64,000 bases of DNA. It comes from SZUA-430 sp964647355. GTDB taxonomy: Bacteria > Pseudomonadota > Alphaproteobacteria > Micropepsales > Micropepsaceae. The number at the start of each line of letters is the position of its first letter. Position 1 is the stretch's first letter. This document shows, one piece after another, positions 52,975-61,790 of this stretch. The DNA is taken from contig CAZYGK010000006.1 of NCBI GenBank assembly GCA_964647355.1, positions 1-64,000 on the forward strand, in the 5' to 3' direction. Under the pieces are notes generated by a model. The model searched no databases. It was not told the origin of the DNA and worked only from the letters and a program-made list of their open reading frames with translations. A program made the translations under genes and the position numbers.

Positions 52975-53610
52975 ATGGTTCGAAGCCGAGCCACGATCAT
53001 CCCGGAGCGAACGCTGCTCGCCGCCTACCGCAGCGGCCAGTTTCCGATGGCCGAGACTCGCACGGACGAAGATGTCTATTGGATCGATCCGCCCTTGCGC
53101 GGAATCCTCCCCCTCGATGCCTTTCACGTCCCGAAGCGATTGGCGCGCACCATGCGTTCGGGCCGCTTTGCAGTCACGGTCGACAAGGCGTTCACGGCGG
53201 TGATGGCGGCGTGTGCCGCGGCGGCGCGCGGACGCCTCAACACGTGGATCAATCCCCTGATCGAACGCTCGTACGCGAACCTTCATGCGAACGGTCACGC
53301 TCACAGTGTCGAGGTTTGGGTCGATGGCGTCCTGGTCGGCGGCCTCTACGGCGTTTCCATCGGTGCGGCGTTTTTCGGCGAGAGCATGTTCAGCCGCGAA
53401 ACCGACGCCAGCAAAGTGGCGCTCGTCCATCTCGCCGAGCGCCTCAAGGCGGGCGGTTACAAGCTGCTCGACACGCAGTTCATAACCGAACACCTGAAGC
53501 AGTTCGGCGCAGTCGAAATACCTCGCGCCCGCTACAAACGGCTGCTTGCCGAAGCGGTCGACGCGAAGTCGGACTTCTACGTGTTGGGCGGCGCTGGTGC
53601 GGCCGGCTGA
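52975..53610 (+). CDS. aat: Leucyl/phenylalanyl-tRNA-protein transferase
   Basis: Adds Leu or Phe to N-terminal Arg/Lys proteins, marking them for ClpAP through ClpS. The 211-residue product has LLAAYRSGQFPMAETRTDED, RGILPLDAFHVPKRL and GLYGVSIGAAFFGESMFSRE. Starts 12 bp after accC. Its last 34 nt overlap the convergent DUF2155 gene. Confidence 0.95.
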   Translation: MVRSRATIIPERTLLAAYRSGQFPMAETRTDEDVYWIDPPLRGILPLDAFHVPKRLARTMRSGRFAVTVDKAFTAVMAACAAAARGRLNTWINPLIERSYANLHANGHAHSVEVWVDGVLVGGLYGVSIGAAFFGESMFSRETDASKVALVHLAERLKAGGYKLLDTQFITEHLKQFGAVEIPRARYKRLLAEAVDAKSDFYVLGGAGAAG

Positions 53611-54152
53611 GTGGGCGCCGTCTTACAGTTGACGACCCACACGTCGTACACCGCATGCTCCAACGCATTGAGCGCCGGACTCGACGCGAACATCCACCCC
53701 GAGAAGATCTTCTGGATGGTCCCGTCCGGCTTGCGATCTTGAATCTCGAGGAACGCGGCCGACTCCGGCGGCTCCTCCGGCGGGCGGGTTTTGCAGGCGC
53801 GCGCCGTCACAATGAGCGTGTTGTAGAACACGGGCTGGTTCAGCTTGACCTCAAGCTTGGCCGTGCGCGCGGCAACCTTGTCGAGACCGCCCAAAATCAC
53901 ACCGGTGGCAATCGGTGCGGCGCTCGACGGCGGCGCAGGCGTGATCACCTCCGGTGGCGGCGCCGGCGGTTCGACGACCGCTTCGCCTGATGGCGTTTCG
54001 ACGGGCGGCAGCGGCGCCCCCGGATCGGTCTGCGGCGCAGGTTCGGCCGGCGTCGGGATGGGGGTGTCGACCGGCGGGGCGGTGTCTTGAGCAAGCGCAA
54101 GGCTCGCCGCAAAGGCAACCGACGACGCGAGCAATACGAGGGAACGCTTCAT
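53577..54152 (-). CDS. DUF2155-domain exported protein
   Basis: A 191-residue protein with a signal peptide (about 1-21, ending ASLALA), a long Pro-rich spacer (about 25-80) and a C-terminal DUF2155 domain (about 95-175: LEVKLNQPVFYNTLIVTARA, RKPDGTIQKIFSGWMFASSP). The domain is alphaproteobacterial and uncharacterised, with two conserved cysteines here (ACKTRPPEE and VNCKTAP). It lies 27 bp after mlaD. It overlaps aat by 34 bp tail to tail. Confidence 0.85.
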   Translation of the reverse strand: MKRSLVLLASSVAFAASLALAQDTAPPVDTPIPTPAEPAPQTDPGAPLPPVETPSGEAVVEPPAPPPEVITPAPPSSAAPIATGVILGGLDKVAARTAKLEVKLNQPVFYNTLIVTARACKTRPPEEPPESAAFLEIQDRKPDGTIQKIFSGWMFASSPALNALEHAVYDVWVVNCKTAPTQPAAPAPPNT

Positions 54153-54179
54153 GTCGTTACTGAACCTTCTGGGCCGCGG

Positions 54180-54680
54180 CTATTGCGGCGTCGCTGGTGC
54201 TGGTGCAGGCGCGCTCGGTGGCGCATCTTCTTTCTTTTCGTCGCCGCCGCCCAGCATCGATGTCACGGCCAGGTTCAACAGGTCGACCGAGCCTTGCGTC
54301 GTCTCGAACTCGGCTCCCGCCTTCATCATTTCGTCGCTGCCGCCGGGCGACACCGCCAAATACGTCCCGCCGAGCAGACCCTCCGTCGAAACCTTGATCG
54401 AGGAGTCTTCCGGCACCGCGATGTCCTGCTTGATGTTCATCTTCACGAGCGCGCGATATGTCTTCTGATCGAGGTCTTGCGACGTTACCGAGCCGATCTT
54501 GATCCCCGACATCCGCACATCGGTACCCACCGACACACCGTCGATCTTGTCGAAGCGCGCAATGACCTCGTAGCCCGACACCGCACCGGCGCCCGTGGAA
54601 CTCCAGCCGTAGTAGAAAAAGAACGCCGCGACCGCCACGACCGCCGCACCCAACAACGTTTCGACAAACCCGTTCTGCAT
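54180..54680 (-). CDS. mlaD: MlaD-family substrate-binding protein
   Basis: Membrane-anchored lipid-transport domain protein. The 166-residue product has an N-terminal helix (about 7-28, TLLGAAVVAVAAFFFYYGW) and an MCE/MlaD domain with FDKIDGVSVGTDVRMSGIKI and STEGLLGGTYLAVSPGGSDE. The Pro/Ala tail is low complexity. The ATG at 54680 is chosen over 54734. The MlaE/F partners are not in the window. It lies 10 bp after the NDUFA12 gene. Confidence 0.9.
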   Translation of the reverse strand: MQNGFVETLLGAAVVAVAAFFFYYGWSSTGAGAVSGYEVIARFDKIDGVSVGTDVRMSGIKIGSVTSQDLDQKTYRALVKMNIKQDIAVPEDSSIKVSTEGLLGGTYLAVSPGGSDEMMKAGAEFETTQGSVDLLNLAVTSMLGGGDEKKEDAPPSAPAPAPATPQ

Positions 54681-54690
54681 CTCGCTTCCC

Positions 54691-55074
54691 CTACTCCGGC
54701 TGCCAAGCTTCGTAATCGCCCGTCGCAGACGCACGCTTACCGGCGCCCAACAAACTGCCTTGCGGACGGTACGCTGCCGCCGTGCCGGTCAAATTCGGTA
54801 GATGTTCCTTCTCCCATGGCTTCACTTTTGGCGGCGCAATCGTCGGCGGTTCGTCCACCGTATGATGCAGCCAGCCATGCCACTCCGCGGGCACCAACGA
54901 CGCCTCGGCCACATCCTTGTAAATCACCCAGCGCCGCTTGCCGTCGCGCGACCGGTAGTAGGCGTTGCCGAGCACGTCCTCGCCCACGAACGCGCCGTTG
55001 CGCTTCGTGTAAATCCAGGTGCCGAGCGTGCTTCCGTTCCACCAGGTCAGTGTCCAGTTCAAGAACTTGATCAT
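54691..55074 (-). CDS. NADH:ubiquinone oxidoreductase accessory NDUFA12-family protein
   Basis: A 127-residue homologue of mitochondrial complex I subunit B17.2/NDUFA12. Characteristic pieces are GTLGTWIYTKRNGAFVGEDVLGN-type text in two parts, NAYYRSRDGKRRWVIYKDV and VPAEWHGWLHHTVDEPP. Restricted to alphaproteobacteria and mitochondria. It heads a three-gene unit with mlaD and the DUF2155 gene. The 157-bp gap upstream (to the M16 gene) holds nothing recognised. Confidence 0.93.
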   Translation of the reverse strand: MIKFLNWTLTWWNGSTLGTWIYTKRNGAFVGEDVLGNAYYRSRDGKRRWVIYKDVAEASLVPAEWHGWLHHTVDEPPTIAPPKVKPWEKEHLPNLTGTAAAYRPQGSLLGAGKRASATGDYEAWQPE

Positions 55075-55231
55075 TGCGGGCAGAAAACTCCTGACTCAGC
55101 GAAAGCGCGGCGGACTATGGCGTGCAGCGCGTAGCCCCGTAAAGCTGTACCAAAGGCGGCCTCAGCCATCATGTCCTAACGAATGCCCACTTATCCAAGA
55201 CCCCTCGTGGGTTGTGTTGTCGCAGATACTA

Positions 55232-58096
55232 CTACTTTTGGCTGGTCGCGCCCGGAACCACACGAACCTCGATCCGCCGTACGCCGAGAAACTGCTTCGC
55301 CGCCGCCACCACTTCGTCCCGGGTGATTCCCTCAAGATCGGCGAGTTGGCTCCGGATGGTCTCGATCGCCCGGGGCTCGCTTTGGATGTCTTCGAGCGCC
55401 CCCAACCAATAGCCGTTCGACTGCCGGTCCGTCTCCACCCCTTTGACCAAGGGCTCCCTTGCCCGCTTCAGAACGTCATCTGTCAGCGCCCCGGATTTCA
55501 GCTCGCCGACGATCTTGTCCACCGTCTTGAAGAACCCTTCGACAAGCTCGGGCCGCGTCTCGGCCGACGCGGCCACGAACCCGAAGTCCGGCAGCGCCCC
55601 CGAATTCCACGAGCCCACGGAAGGCGAATAGGTCGCCCCCTGCGCTTCGCGGAACTCCTCGGTCAACCGCACCTCCAAAACCTCTCGCAGCAACGAAAGA
55701 GTCCGCGCCCGCCGCGGGCTCGAATAGAAATCGGGTGCCGCCCAAGCGACATAGGCCGATGCCTGATCCGCACGCCCCTCGTGCGTAAAGCGCAGCGTCT
55801 TCGAAGCCGTCGGGAAGCGCACGTCGCGTGCGCCTGGCGCCTCGGTAAGCTTCGCCGCGCGCGCAGGAAGCGCACCGAAGGTAGCAGCCGTCGCCTGAAC
55901 CACGTCATCCAGGCCTGCATCGCCCACCACCGTGATCTCGATAGGCGCTGACGCCAACACCGGCTTCATCACCGCCTCGACATCGGAAATCTTGAGTGCC
56001 TTCACGTCCGCAATCTTTGGAAACGCCCAGCGTGAATCGCCAGACCGCAGAAACGTCCCGGCTTCCCGTTCGATCACGCGCCCCGGACTGGACGCATACT
56101 GCTTGATGAAGTTCTCGGCCGCGTTCTGCAGCCGCTCGAGCCCGCCGCCGCGATACGCCGGGTCCGTCGTGAACGCCGCCAGCAACTGCATTTGCAGCAA
56201 GAGGTCGCGCCCGTTCGTACCGCCGCTCAGCTCGAACGACTCCTCGTCTAGGTTCAGCCCGTTCGACACAATGCGGCCGGCAAGCGACTCATCGAGTTCG
56301 TCCGCCGTCAGCTGTTTCAAGCCGCCCTCGCTGAACCCGAACGGCAGCGCCATTGCCAAGCCGATCTTGTTCTTGGGCAGGTGGATGTACCCGCCGGAGA
56401 ACCGGACAACGACATAGACCGTGTCCTTTTCGAACTCCGTTCGTTTGAAATTTAGCTTCACGCCGTTCGCAAAGCGGATTGCCGTCGCGCCGAGATCGGC
56501 GATCTCCTTCCGCTCGGCGACAACACCCGGCGCACCGAAATTGGCGTATGGAAACACCTTCGCATCGTCTTTGGTCGGCGCAGCAACGGCCACCTTGACG
56601 CTGTCCTCATACGCCGCAGCAACCGCCGCATCGCCGCCCGAAATCGGCGAGCTCGACGAAACGAAGATCAACGGCCCTTGCCCGCCGGCCACTTCACGCA
56701 ATGCCGCCAGCGCGCTCGCAGGCGTCACGCCGGCCGCCGCCTTCTCGAAGCGCACGAGTTGATCCGACGGCGGCGAGAACACGGATCGGTCCGAGAACGA
56801 TCCCACCAACTGATCCGCCAGCCCCCGCGTTTCCCGCGTCGACTGAGTGGCAACCGCATTCTCTAGCGACGCACGCCACTCTTTCAATTCACGGTCGATC
56901 TCGCTCTGCGTAAAACCGTGCTCACGCGCGCGCCGATACTCTTGTTCCGCGGCCGCAAGGCCCTGCCGCCACTGACCCGGCCGCGTTGAGACTGACAAGC
57001 CCATGGTCTGCGACACGCCGCGCTGATTGTTGAGCCCGACGCCCGCACCCACGAACGGCGGGTTGCCGCCGCGCGCAATCCGCGCGATCCGCCGGCTGAT
57101 CACCGCGAGCGCGATCCGGCGTTTCAGATTGCGCGCCCGCGCAGCAACCGTATCCGCCGCGTCGTCGGGCTCCTGAAACCAGGTCACGGAGGCGCTTTCC
57201 GGCAAGTTCGCTTCGACATGCGAAACGGCGAGGAGCCCGCGGGCTTTCACCGCTCCCTGCGCCGGATCGGCGGGATCTTTGCCCTCGCCCTGCCAATCGG
57301 AGAACTTCGTTTTGATCTTCGCCTCGATGTCGGCTGGATCGAAATCTCCCGTCGCAACCAACAGCGTGCGTTCCGGCCGGTAGTGGCGCCGGTAATAGTC
57401 CGAGAGCAGATCCCGCGTCGCACCCTTGATCGTCTCTGCCGTACCGATCGGAAGCCGCAGCGCTTGCCGCTGCCCCTCATAGGAAAGCCGCCAGCGCGCT
57501 TCGAACGCCCGGTACTCCGGCGTACTGCGCGTCCTCAGTTCCGAGAGCACAACGCCCTTCTCGCGCTCGATCGCGGCCGGATCGAGTGTGAGCCTGTCGC
57601 CCACTTCGCGAAACAGCATCAAGCCCGTGTCGACCAAATCGGCATCGTTCTTCGGCAACTCAAGCTGGTAGACCGTCTCGTCCGTCGACGTGTACGCGTT
57701 CGTGTGCGCGCCAAACGCGAGCCCCTTGCGCTGCAACAGCTTGACGAACTCGCCCTCCGGAACGTTTTTCGAACCGTTAAACGCCATGTGCTCCATGAAG
57801 TGCGCAAGGCCCTGCTGCGCGTCGCTCTCCTGCAGCGAACCGGCCGCGATCCGGAACCGCAGCGAAATCGTGCCCTTCGGCTGCACATTGCGCATGAGCG
57901 CATAGCGCATGCCGTTCGGCAGAACCCCAAAGCGCACCCCCGCGTCGGGCCGGATGTCGCTGACCTCCTGCGGCCAATAACCGTACTCGGGTCGACTGTC
58001 GCGCTGCGGCGACGAAGCGCCACCCGGGCCCGGTTGCACACACGCGGATAGAAGCAGCGCGAGTACGACCGCGCCAACACGCACTACGAACTGCAT
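55232..58096 (-). CDS. M16 (insulinase/pitrilysin-like) zinc protease, lipoprotein
   Basis: A 954-residue two-lobed M16 peptidase. A lipoprotein signal (LALLLSAC, Cys about 19) is followed by the inverted zinc motif HFMEH near residue 98, with the third ligand Glu in AAIEREKGVVLSELR downstream. A second M16C-like half (about 700-930; VEAVMKPVLASAPIEITVVG) is probably non-catalytic. It likely degrades peptides in the periplasm or outer membrane. The ATG at 58096 has GGAAG upstream; an ATG 6 codons earlier is possible. Confidence 0.92.
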   Translation of the reverse strand: MQFVVRVGAVVLALLLSACVQPGPGGASSPQRDSRPEYGYWPQEVSDIRPDAGVRFGVLPNGMRYALMRNVQPKGTISLRFRIAAGSLQESDAQQGLAHFMEHMAFNGSKNVPEGEFVKLLQRKGLAFGAHTNAYTSTDETVYQLELPKNDADLVDTGLMLFREVGDRLTLDPAAIEREKGVVLSELRTRSTPEYRAFEARWRLSYEGQRQALRLPIGTAETIKGATRDLLSDYYRRHYRPERTLLVATGDFDPADIEAKIKTKFSDWQGEGKDPADPAQGAVKARGLLAVSHVEANLPESASVTWFQEPDDAADTVAARARNLKRRIALAVISRRIARIARGGNPPFVGAGVGLNNQRGVSQTMGLSVSTRPGQWRQGLAAAEQEYRRAREHGFTQSEIDRELKEWRASLENAVATQSTRETRGLADQLVGSFSDRSVFSPPSDQLVRFEKAAAGVTPASALAALREVAGGQGPLIFVSSSSPISGGDAAVAAAYEDSVKVAVAAPTKDDAKVFPYANFGAPGVVAERKEIADLGATAIRFANGVKLNFKRTEFEKDTVYVVVRFSGGYIHLPKNKIGLAMALPFGFSEGGLKQLTADELDESLAGRIVSNGLNLDEESFELSGGTNGRDLLLQMQLLAAFTTDPAYRGGGLERLQNAAENFIKQYASSPGRVIEREAGTFLRSGDSRWAFPKIADVKALKISDVEAVMKPVLASAPIEITVVGDAGLDDVVQATAATFGALPARAAKLTEAPGARDVRFPTASKTLRFTHEGRADQASAYVAWAAPDFYSSPRRARTLSLLREVLEVRLTEEFREAQGATYSPSVGSWNSGALPDFGFVAASAETRPELVEGFFKTVDKIVGELKSGALTDDVLKRAREPLVKGVETDRQSNGYWLGALEDIQSEPRAIETIRSQLADLEGITRDEVVAAAKQFLGVRRIEVRVVPGATSQK

Positions 58097-58120
58097 CTGC
58101 TTCCTTAACTCCAAAGACGA

Positions 58121-59206
58121 CTACGCGTCGAACATGATCACCGAACGCGCGAGCTCCCCACGCTTCAGTTCGTCGAAACCTTCGTTCACTTGGTCGAGCT
58201 TGATTCGGCGCGAGATCATCTCGTCGAGCTTGAGCTTACCCGCCATGTAGAAATCGACGAGCCGCGGCATGTCGACCGGGAAGCGGTTCGATCCCATCAG
58301 CGAACCCTGAATGCGCTTCTCGCCAAGGAAGTCCGCCCCGTGCAGCTCGATATTCACGCCGACCGGGATCATCCCGATGATGTTCGCCGTACCGCCGCGG
58401 CCGAGCATCCGGAACGCCTGCTCCGCCGTCTGCTTCAGCCCGATCGCTTCGAACGAGTGATGCACCCCGCCCGACGTCATCTCGATGACTTGTTTGACCG
58501 GATCGCCGTCCTTCGGATTGACCGTATCCGTCGCACCGAAATGCTTCGCAAGGTTCAGCTTCGAGCCCTGCATGTCGACCGCGATAATGCGCCCGGCACC
58601 TGCGATCGCCGCCCCGTTGATGCAGGCAAGACCCACGCCGCCGCAGCCGATCACCGCAACCGTCTCGCCGGGCCTGACCTTCGACGTATGCATGACCGCG
58701 CCGACGCCCGTCATGACCGAACAGCCGATCAGCGCCGCCCGGTCGAGCGGCATGTCTTTGCGGATCTTCACGCAGGCATGCTCGTGGATCAGCATCTGCT
58801 CGGCGAACGAGGAGAGGTTCAAGAACTGGTTCATCGGATCGGCGTCTTTGGCGAGCCGCGGAGCCTCACCCTTCTGCCGCTTCGTTTCCGGGCTCACGCA
58901 GCGCGACATATGCCCAGTCAGGCAGTGCTCGCAGTGACCGCAAAACGCCGACAAACACGTGATCACGTGATCGCCCGGCTTCACGGTCCTGACTTCGCTG
59001 CCGACCTGCTCCACAACGCCGGCGCTCTCGTGCCCCAGAACCGCCGGGAGTGGATACGGATAAAGCCCCTCGACGAAATGCAGATCCGAATGGCACACGC
59101 CCGCAGCCGAGGTGCGGATCAAAACCTCGTGCGGTCCCGGCTTGTTGATCTGCACGTTCTCGATGACGAGCGGCTTTTTGACCTCGCGAAGGACGGCGGC
59201 TTTCAT
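58121..59206 (-). CDS. Zinc-dependent alcohol dehydrogenase (class III-like MDR)
   Basis: A 361-residue zinc dehydrogenase. Catalytic-zinc residues are in AAGVCHSDLH and LGHESAGVV. The structural-zinc cysteines fall in AFCGHCEHCLTGHMSRC, and the Rossmann loop is VIGCGGVGLACING. Substrate is not evident: formaldehyde-glutathione, aliphatic or aryl alcohols are candidates. The ATG at 59206 has CAGGAG upstream; an in-frame start 98 codons earlier is spurious. It is followed 25 bp later by the M16 gene. Confidence 0.93.
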   Translation of the reverse strand: MKAAVLREVKKPLVIENVQINKPGPHEVLIRTSAAGVCHSDLHFVEGLYPYPLPAVLGHESAGVVEQVGSEVRTVKPGDHVITCLSAFCGHCEHCLTGHMSRCVSPETKRQKGEAPRLAKDADPMNQFLNLSSFAEQMLIHEHACVKIRKDMPLDRAALIGCSVMTGVGAVMHTSKVRPGETVAVIGCGGVGLACINGAAIAGAGRIIAVDMQGSKLNLAKHFGATDTVNPKDGDPVKQVIEMTSGGVHHSFEAIGLKQTAEQAFRMLGRGGTANIIGMIPVGVNIELHGADFLGEKRIQGSLMGSNRFPVDMPRLVDFYMAGKLKLDEMISRRIKLDQVNEGFDELKRGELARSVIMFDA

Positions 59207-59280
59207 GCGGGCGATCTCCTGCGTTGCAAATGGCGGATGCATCGAAGCTACGCGACGAGGGACCCCGCTGTCAGCCCCAT

Positions 59281-59565
59281 TCACATGGTCGGCCGGCGCA
59301 CGAATCCGGCATCGGGCGCCTCGGTTTCCTTGTGAATGTCGATGTTTGTGACCTGCGCCGCAGGCGGTCCTTGGGTCGTGGCTTTGAGCATGTCCTCGAC
59401 CTTGGTGTCGGCGCCGGCGATCAACATCTCGACGCTGCCGTCCGACCGATTGCGCACCCACCCGTCGAGCCCGCGGCGCTTTGCCTCCGCGATCGCCCAA
59501 TCCCGATAGCCGACCCCCTGCACGGCGCCCTTGATCCGGAGGCGGAAAATCGTGATTTCGCTCAT
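59281..59565 (-). CDS. acyP: Acylphosphatase
   Basis: Small enzyme hydrolysing acyl phosphates. The 94-residue product has RLRIKGAVQGVGYRDW with the catalytic Arg21 and GWVRNRSDGSVEMLIAG with the catalytic Asn39. A slightly extended C-terminus (EAPDAGFVRRPTM) is present. The frame is open to 59610, but the ATG at 59565 fits the family. It is divergent from the coiled-coil gene. Confidence 0.93.
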   Translation of the reverse strand: MSEITIFRLRIKGAVQGVGYRDWAIAEAKRRGLDGWVRNRSDGSVEMLIAGADTKVEDMLKATTQGPPAAQVTNIDIHKETEAPDAGFVRRPTM

Positions 59566-59664
59566 CTTTATTAGAACTTTCGTTACAGTTTCGAATGTGA
59601 CGGGGGACACTTACTTAACCCGGCCGCGCGAGAATGTCCTCGAAGCATTCTGGGGGCGCGAGGG

Positions 59665-61788
59665 ATGGCGCGGGCTGCTCAAGTCGAACAAATCGCGACG
59701 GAATCCGTCGCACTCAACCTTGCACCGCTGGTGGCACCGCACCGCAAGCAGGGCCGCCTGTCGTTGCGTATCGAGCGCATGCCGCAAGGCACGCGCTTGA
59801 CCCGCGGCACGCGCAACAACGACAACACCTGGTCGCTCGCCTCCGACGAACTCGAAGATCTCGCCATTCAGGTCCCCGCGAACGGGAAGGACTTCAAGAT
59901 CGGCGTCCGCGTCATCAGCCTCATGAACGGCAGCACGCTCGTCGCCGTCGATGTCCCGGTGAAACCGGGTGAAGCCGCCGCGGGTGCCCCCGTCGGCGCC
60001 GCGCCGCCCTCGACGATGTCACCGGCGGAAGCAGCCGAGCTAACCGTCCTTCGCCAAGAACTCGCCGCCGCCGAGGAAGCGCTCGTCGCCCGCGACAGTG
60101 AGCTTGCCGAACGCCTCGCAGCGGCCGCCGCCGATGCCGCCACGCAGTTCCAACAGACGCTGGCCAAGGCCGAGACCGCCTGGACCGAGAACGAAAACAC
60201 CCGGCTCGCTTCGATCCAGCAGCAATGGCAGGAAAAATTCGGCGAAGCGTTGGCCGAACTCGAAGCGGCCCAGAACCAAACGCACAATGACAAAGTGCGC
60301 GAGCTCGAGGAAAAGCTCGAACTCTTGCAAGCAAACCTCGCCGAACGCGAAGCGGCCCTGGCCAACGCCAAGACCGCCGATACCGCCGCCCGCGAGCGCG
60401 ACACCAGCGCCACCCAAGACGCGCTTTCGAAGCTCTCGGACGCCCAAGCTAAGCTCGCCGAACGCGAAGCTGAGCTCGCCAGCGCGCGAGCCGCCGCCGA
60501 CGCTGCGAAGCGCGAAGCGGAGACAACGCTCACCAAGTCCGAACAAGCCTGGCGTGACGGCGAAGCCGCACGTCTCGCCGCCGCCGAAGCGCAGTGGCGC
60601 GATGCATCGTCAAAGGCCCTGGCGGAGGCGCACGCCAATGCCGACACGCAGCGCGCGCAAGGAACGGCCAGCGAGCGCGATCTCCTGACACGCGTCACCG
60701 AATTGCAGGCCGCTGTCGCCGAGCGCGACGAGGCGCTGACCCGCGCGCAAGCCACCGCGGAACAGGCGCGCACGCGCGCCGCGCAGGAAGCAGCGGAACG
60801 CCTCGCCAAAGCCGAGCAGGCTTGGAAAGCCTCCGAAACCGCACGCCTCGCCGCTGTCGAAGCGACATGGCAGGCCAAACTCGACGCCGCGGCCGCGCAG
60901 GCTTCGACGCCCGCCCACGTCGCGGCTCCGGCCAACAACGCCGAGACGCAGGAACTGCGTGAGAAATTCACCGCGTTGCAGGCCAAACTCACGCTCCGCG
61001 ATGCGGCAGCCGCTCGCGCCGCCAAACTCGCCGACGAAGAACGCCGCCGCTGGCAGAAGGAAGCGCAAGACGTCATCGTCAAAGCCGCGCGCGACCGCAA
61101 GGCGGACGAAAACAACCGTCTCGCCGCAGCTCAGGCCGAGTGGAGCAAGCAGTCCGTGCGCGAACTTGCACTCGTGACCGCCCGCGCCGAAGCCGCCGAA
61201 GCCGCCCTCACCCAGCTGCGCATCCGCGCTGCGGAAGAGGCGCCGCTGCAAAAGGAACTCGCCTCACTCCGCTCCGCACTCGCGATCCGCGAAGCCGAAC
61301 TCGAGCACTATCGCGGACCGCTCCCCAGCGAGGACGATACGAACTTAGCCCCGGAAACACCGGCGGCGACGCAGGCTCCCAACCCGCGCACCAAGCGGAT
61401 GCTCCGCGACGGCATGCTAGCGGCCGGCGTCGGCATTGCCGCCGTCATCCTGTGGCCGATCGTCTCCGGCCTCATGACGCCGCCCCCACCGCCGCCACCG
61501 GCACCCGAGCCTGTGGTCGCCACCACGCCCGCGGTACTCCCGGTCGCCGTCCTGTCCAAAGACGCCAAGCTTCGCGCCACACCCTCGATGTACGGCGACA
61601 TCGTCGGCAAGCTGCCGCGCGCCACCAAAGTCGAGCTCATCGAAACCAAGGGTGAATGGACCCGCGTGCGCCCGTCCGAACCGCCGGCCAAAGGCGCTCC
61701 CGCCGAGGGCTGGGCGAAGTCCTCGCTACTCGAGGACGTTCCCGAGGTGCCGGAAAAGCCGAAGAAGACGCCGAAGAAAAAGAAGTAG
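59665..61788 (+). CDS. Coiled-coil, single-pass membrane, SH3-domain protein (uncharacterised)
   Basis: A 707-residue protein. Residues 30-100 form a beta-rich module (RIERMPQGTRLTRGTR, NNDNTWSLASDELEDLAIQ, NGSTLVAVDVPV) resembling repeats in RTX-type adhesins. Residues 120-550 are an Ala/Glu-rich coiled coil built from units of about 91 residues, each with KAEQAW...RLAA...W. A membrane helix (584-603) and a Pro-rich linker follow. A C-terminal SH3b-like domain (about 625-690) contains LSKDAKLRATPSMYGDIVGK and ends in a Lys tail. The expected topology is N-in with the SH3 domain periplasmic. The ATG has GGGGG 8 nt upstream. No function is known; it is monocistronic here. Confidence 0.82.
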   Translation: MARAAQVEQIATESVALNLAPLVAPHRKQGRLSLRIERMPQGTRLTRGTRNNDNTWSLASDELEDLAIQVPANGKDFKIGVRVISLMNGSTLVAVDVPVKPGEAAAGAPVGAAPPSTMSPAEAAELTVLRQELAAAEEALVARDSELAERLAAAAADAATQFQQTLAKAETAWTENENTRLASIQQQWQEKFGEALAELEAAQNQTHNDKVRELEEKLELLQANLAEREAALANAKTADTAARERDTSATQDALSKLSDAQAKLAEREAELASARAAADAAKREAETTLTKSEQAWRDGEAARLAAAEAQWRDASSKALAEAHANADTQRAQGTASERDLLTRVTELQAAVAERDEALTRAQATAEQARTRAAQEAAERLAKAEQAWKASETARLAAVEATWQAKLDAAAAQASTPAHVAAPANNAETQELREKFTALQAKLTLRDAAAARAAKLADEERRRWQKEAQDVIVKAARDRKADENNRLAAAQAEWSKQSVRELALVTARAEAAEAALTQLRIRAAEEAPLQKELASLRSALAIREAELEHYRGPLPSEDDTNLAPETPAATQAPNPRTKRMLRDGMLAAGVGIAAVILWPIVSGLMTPPPPPPPAPEPVVATTPAVLPVAVLSKDAKLRATPSMYGDIVGKLPRATKVELIETKGEWTRVRPSEPPAKGAPAEGWAKSSLLEDVPEVPEKPKKTPKKKK

Positions 61789-61790
61789 CC

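Noticed and set aside
59868..61115. A 415-codon minus-strand frame, Ala/Ser/Arg/Cys rich
   Set aside because: It is the mirror of the coiled-coil repeats at 59665-61788; the periodicity explains its openness.
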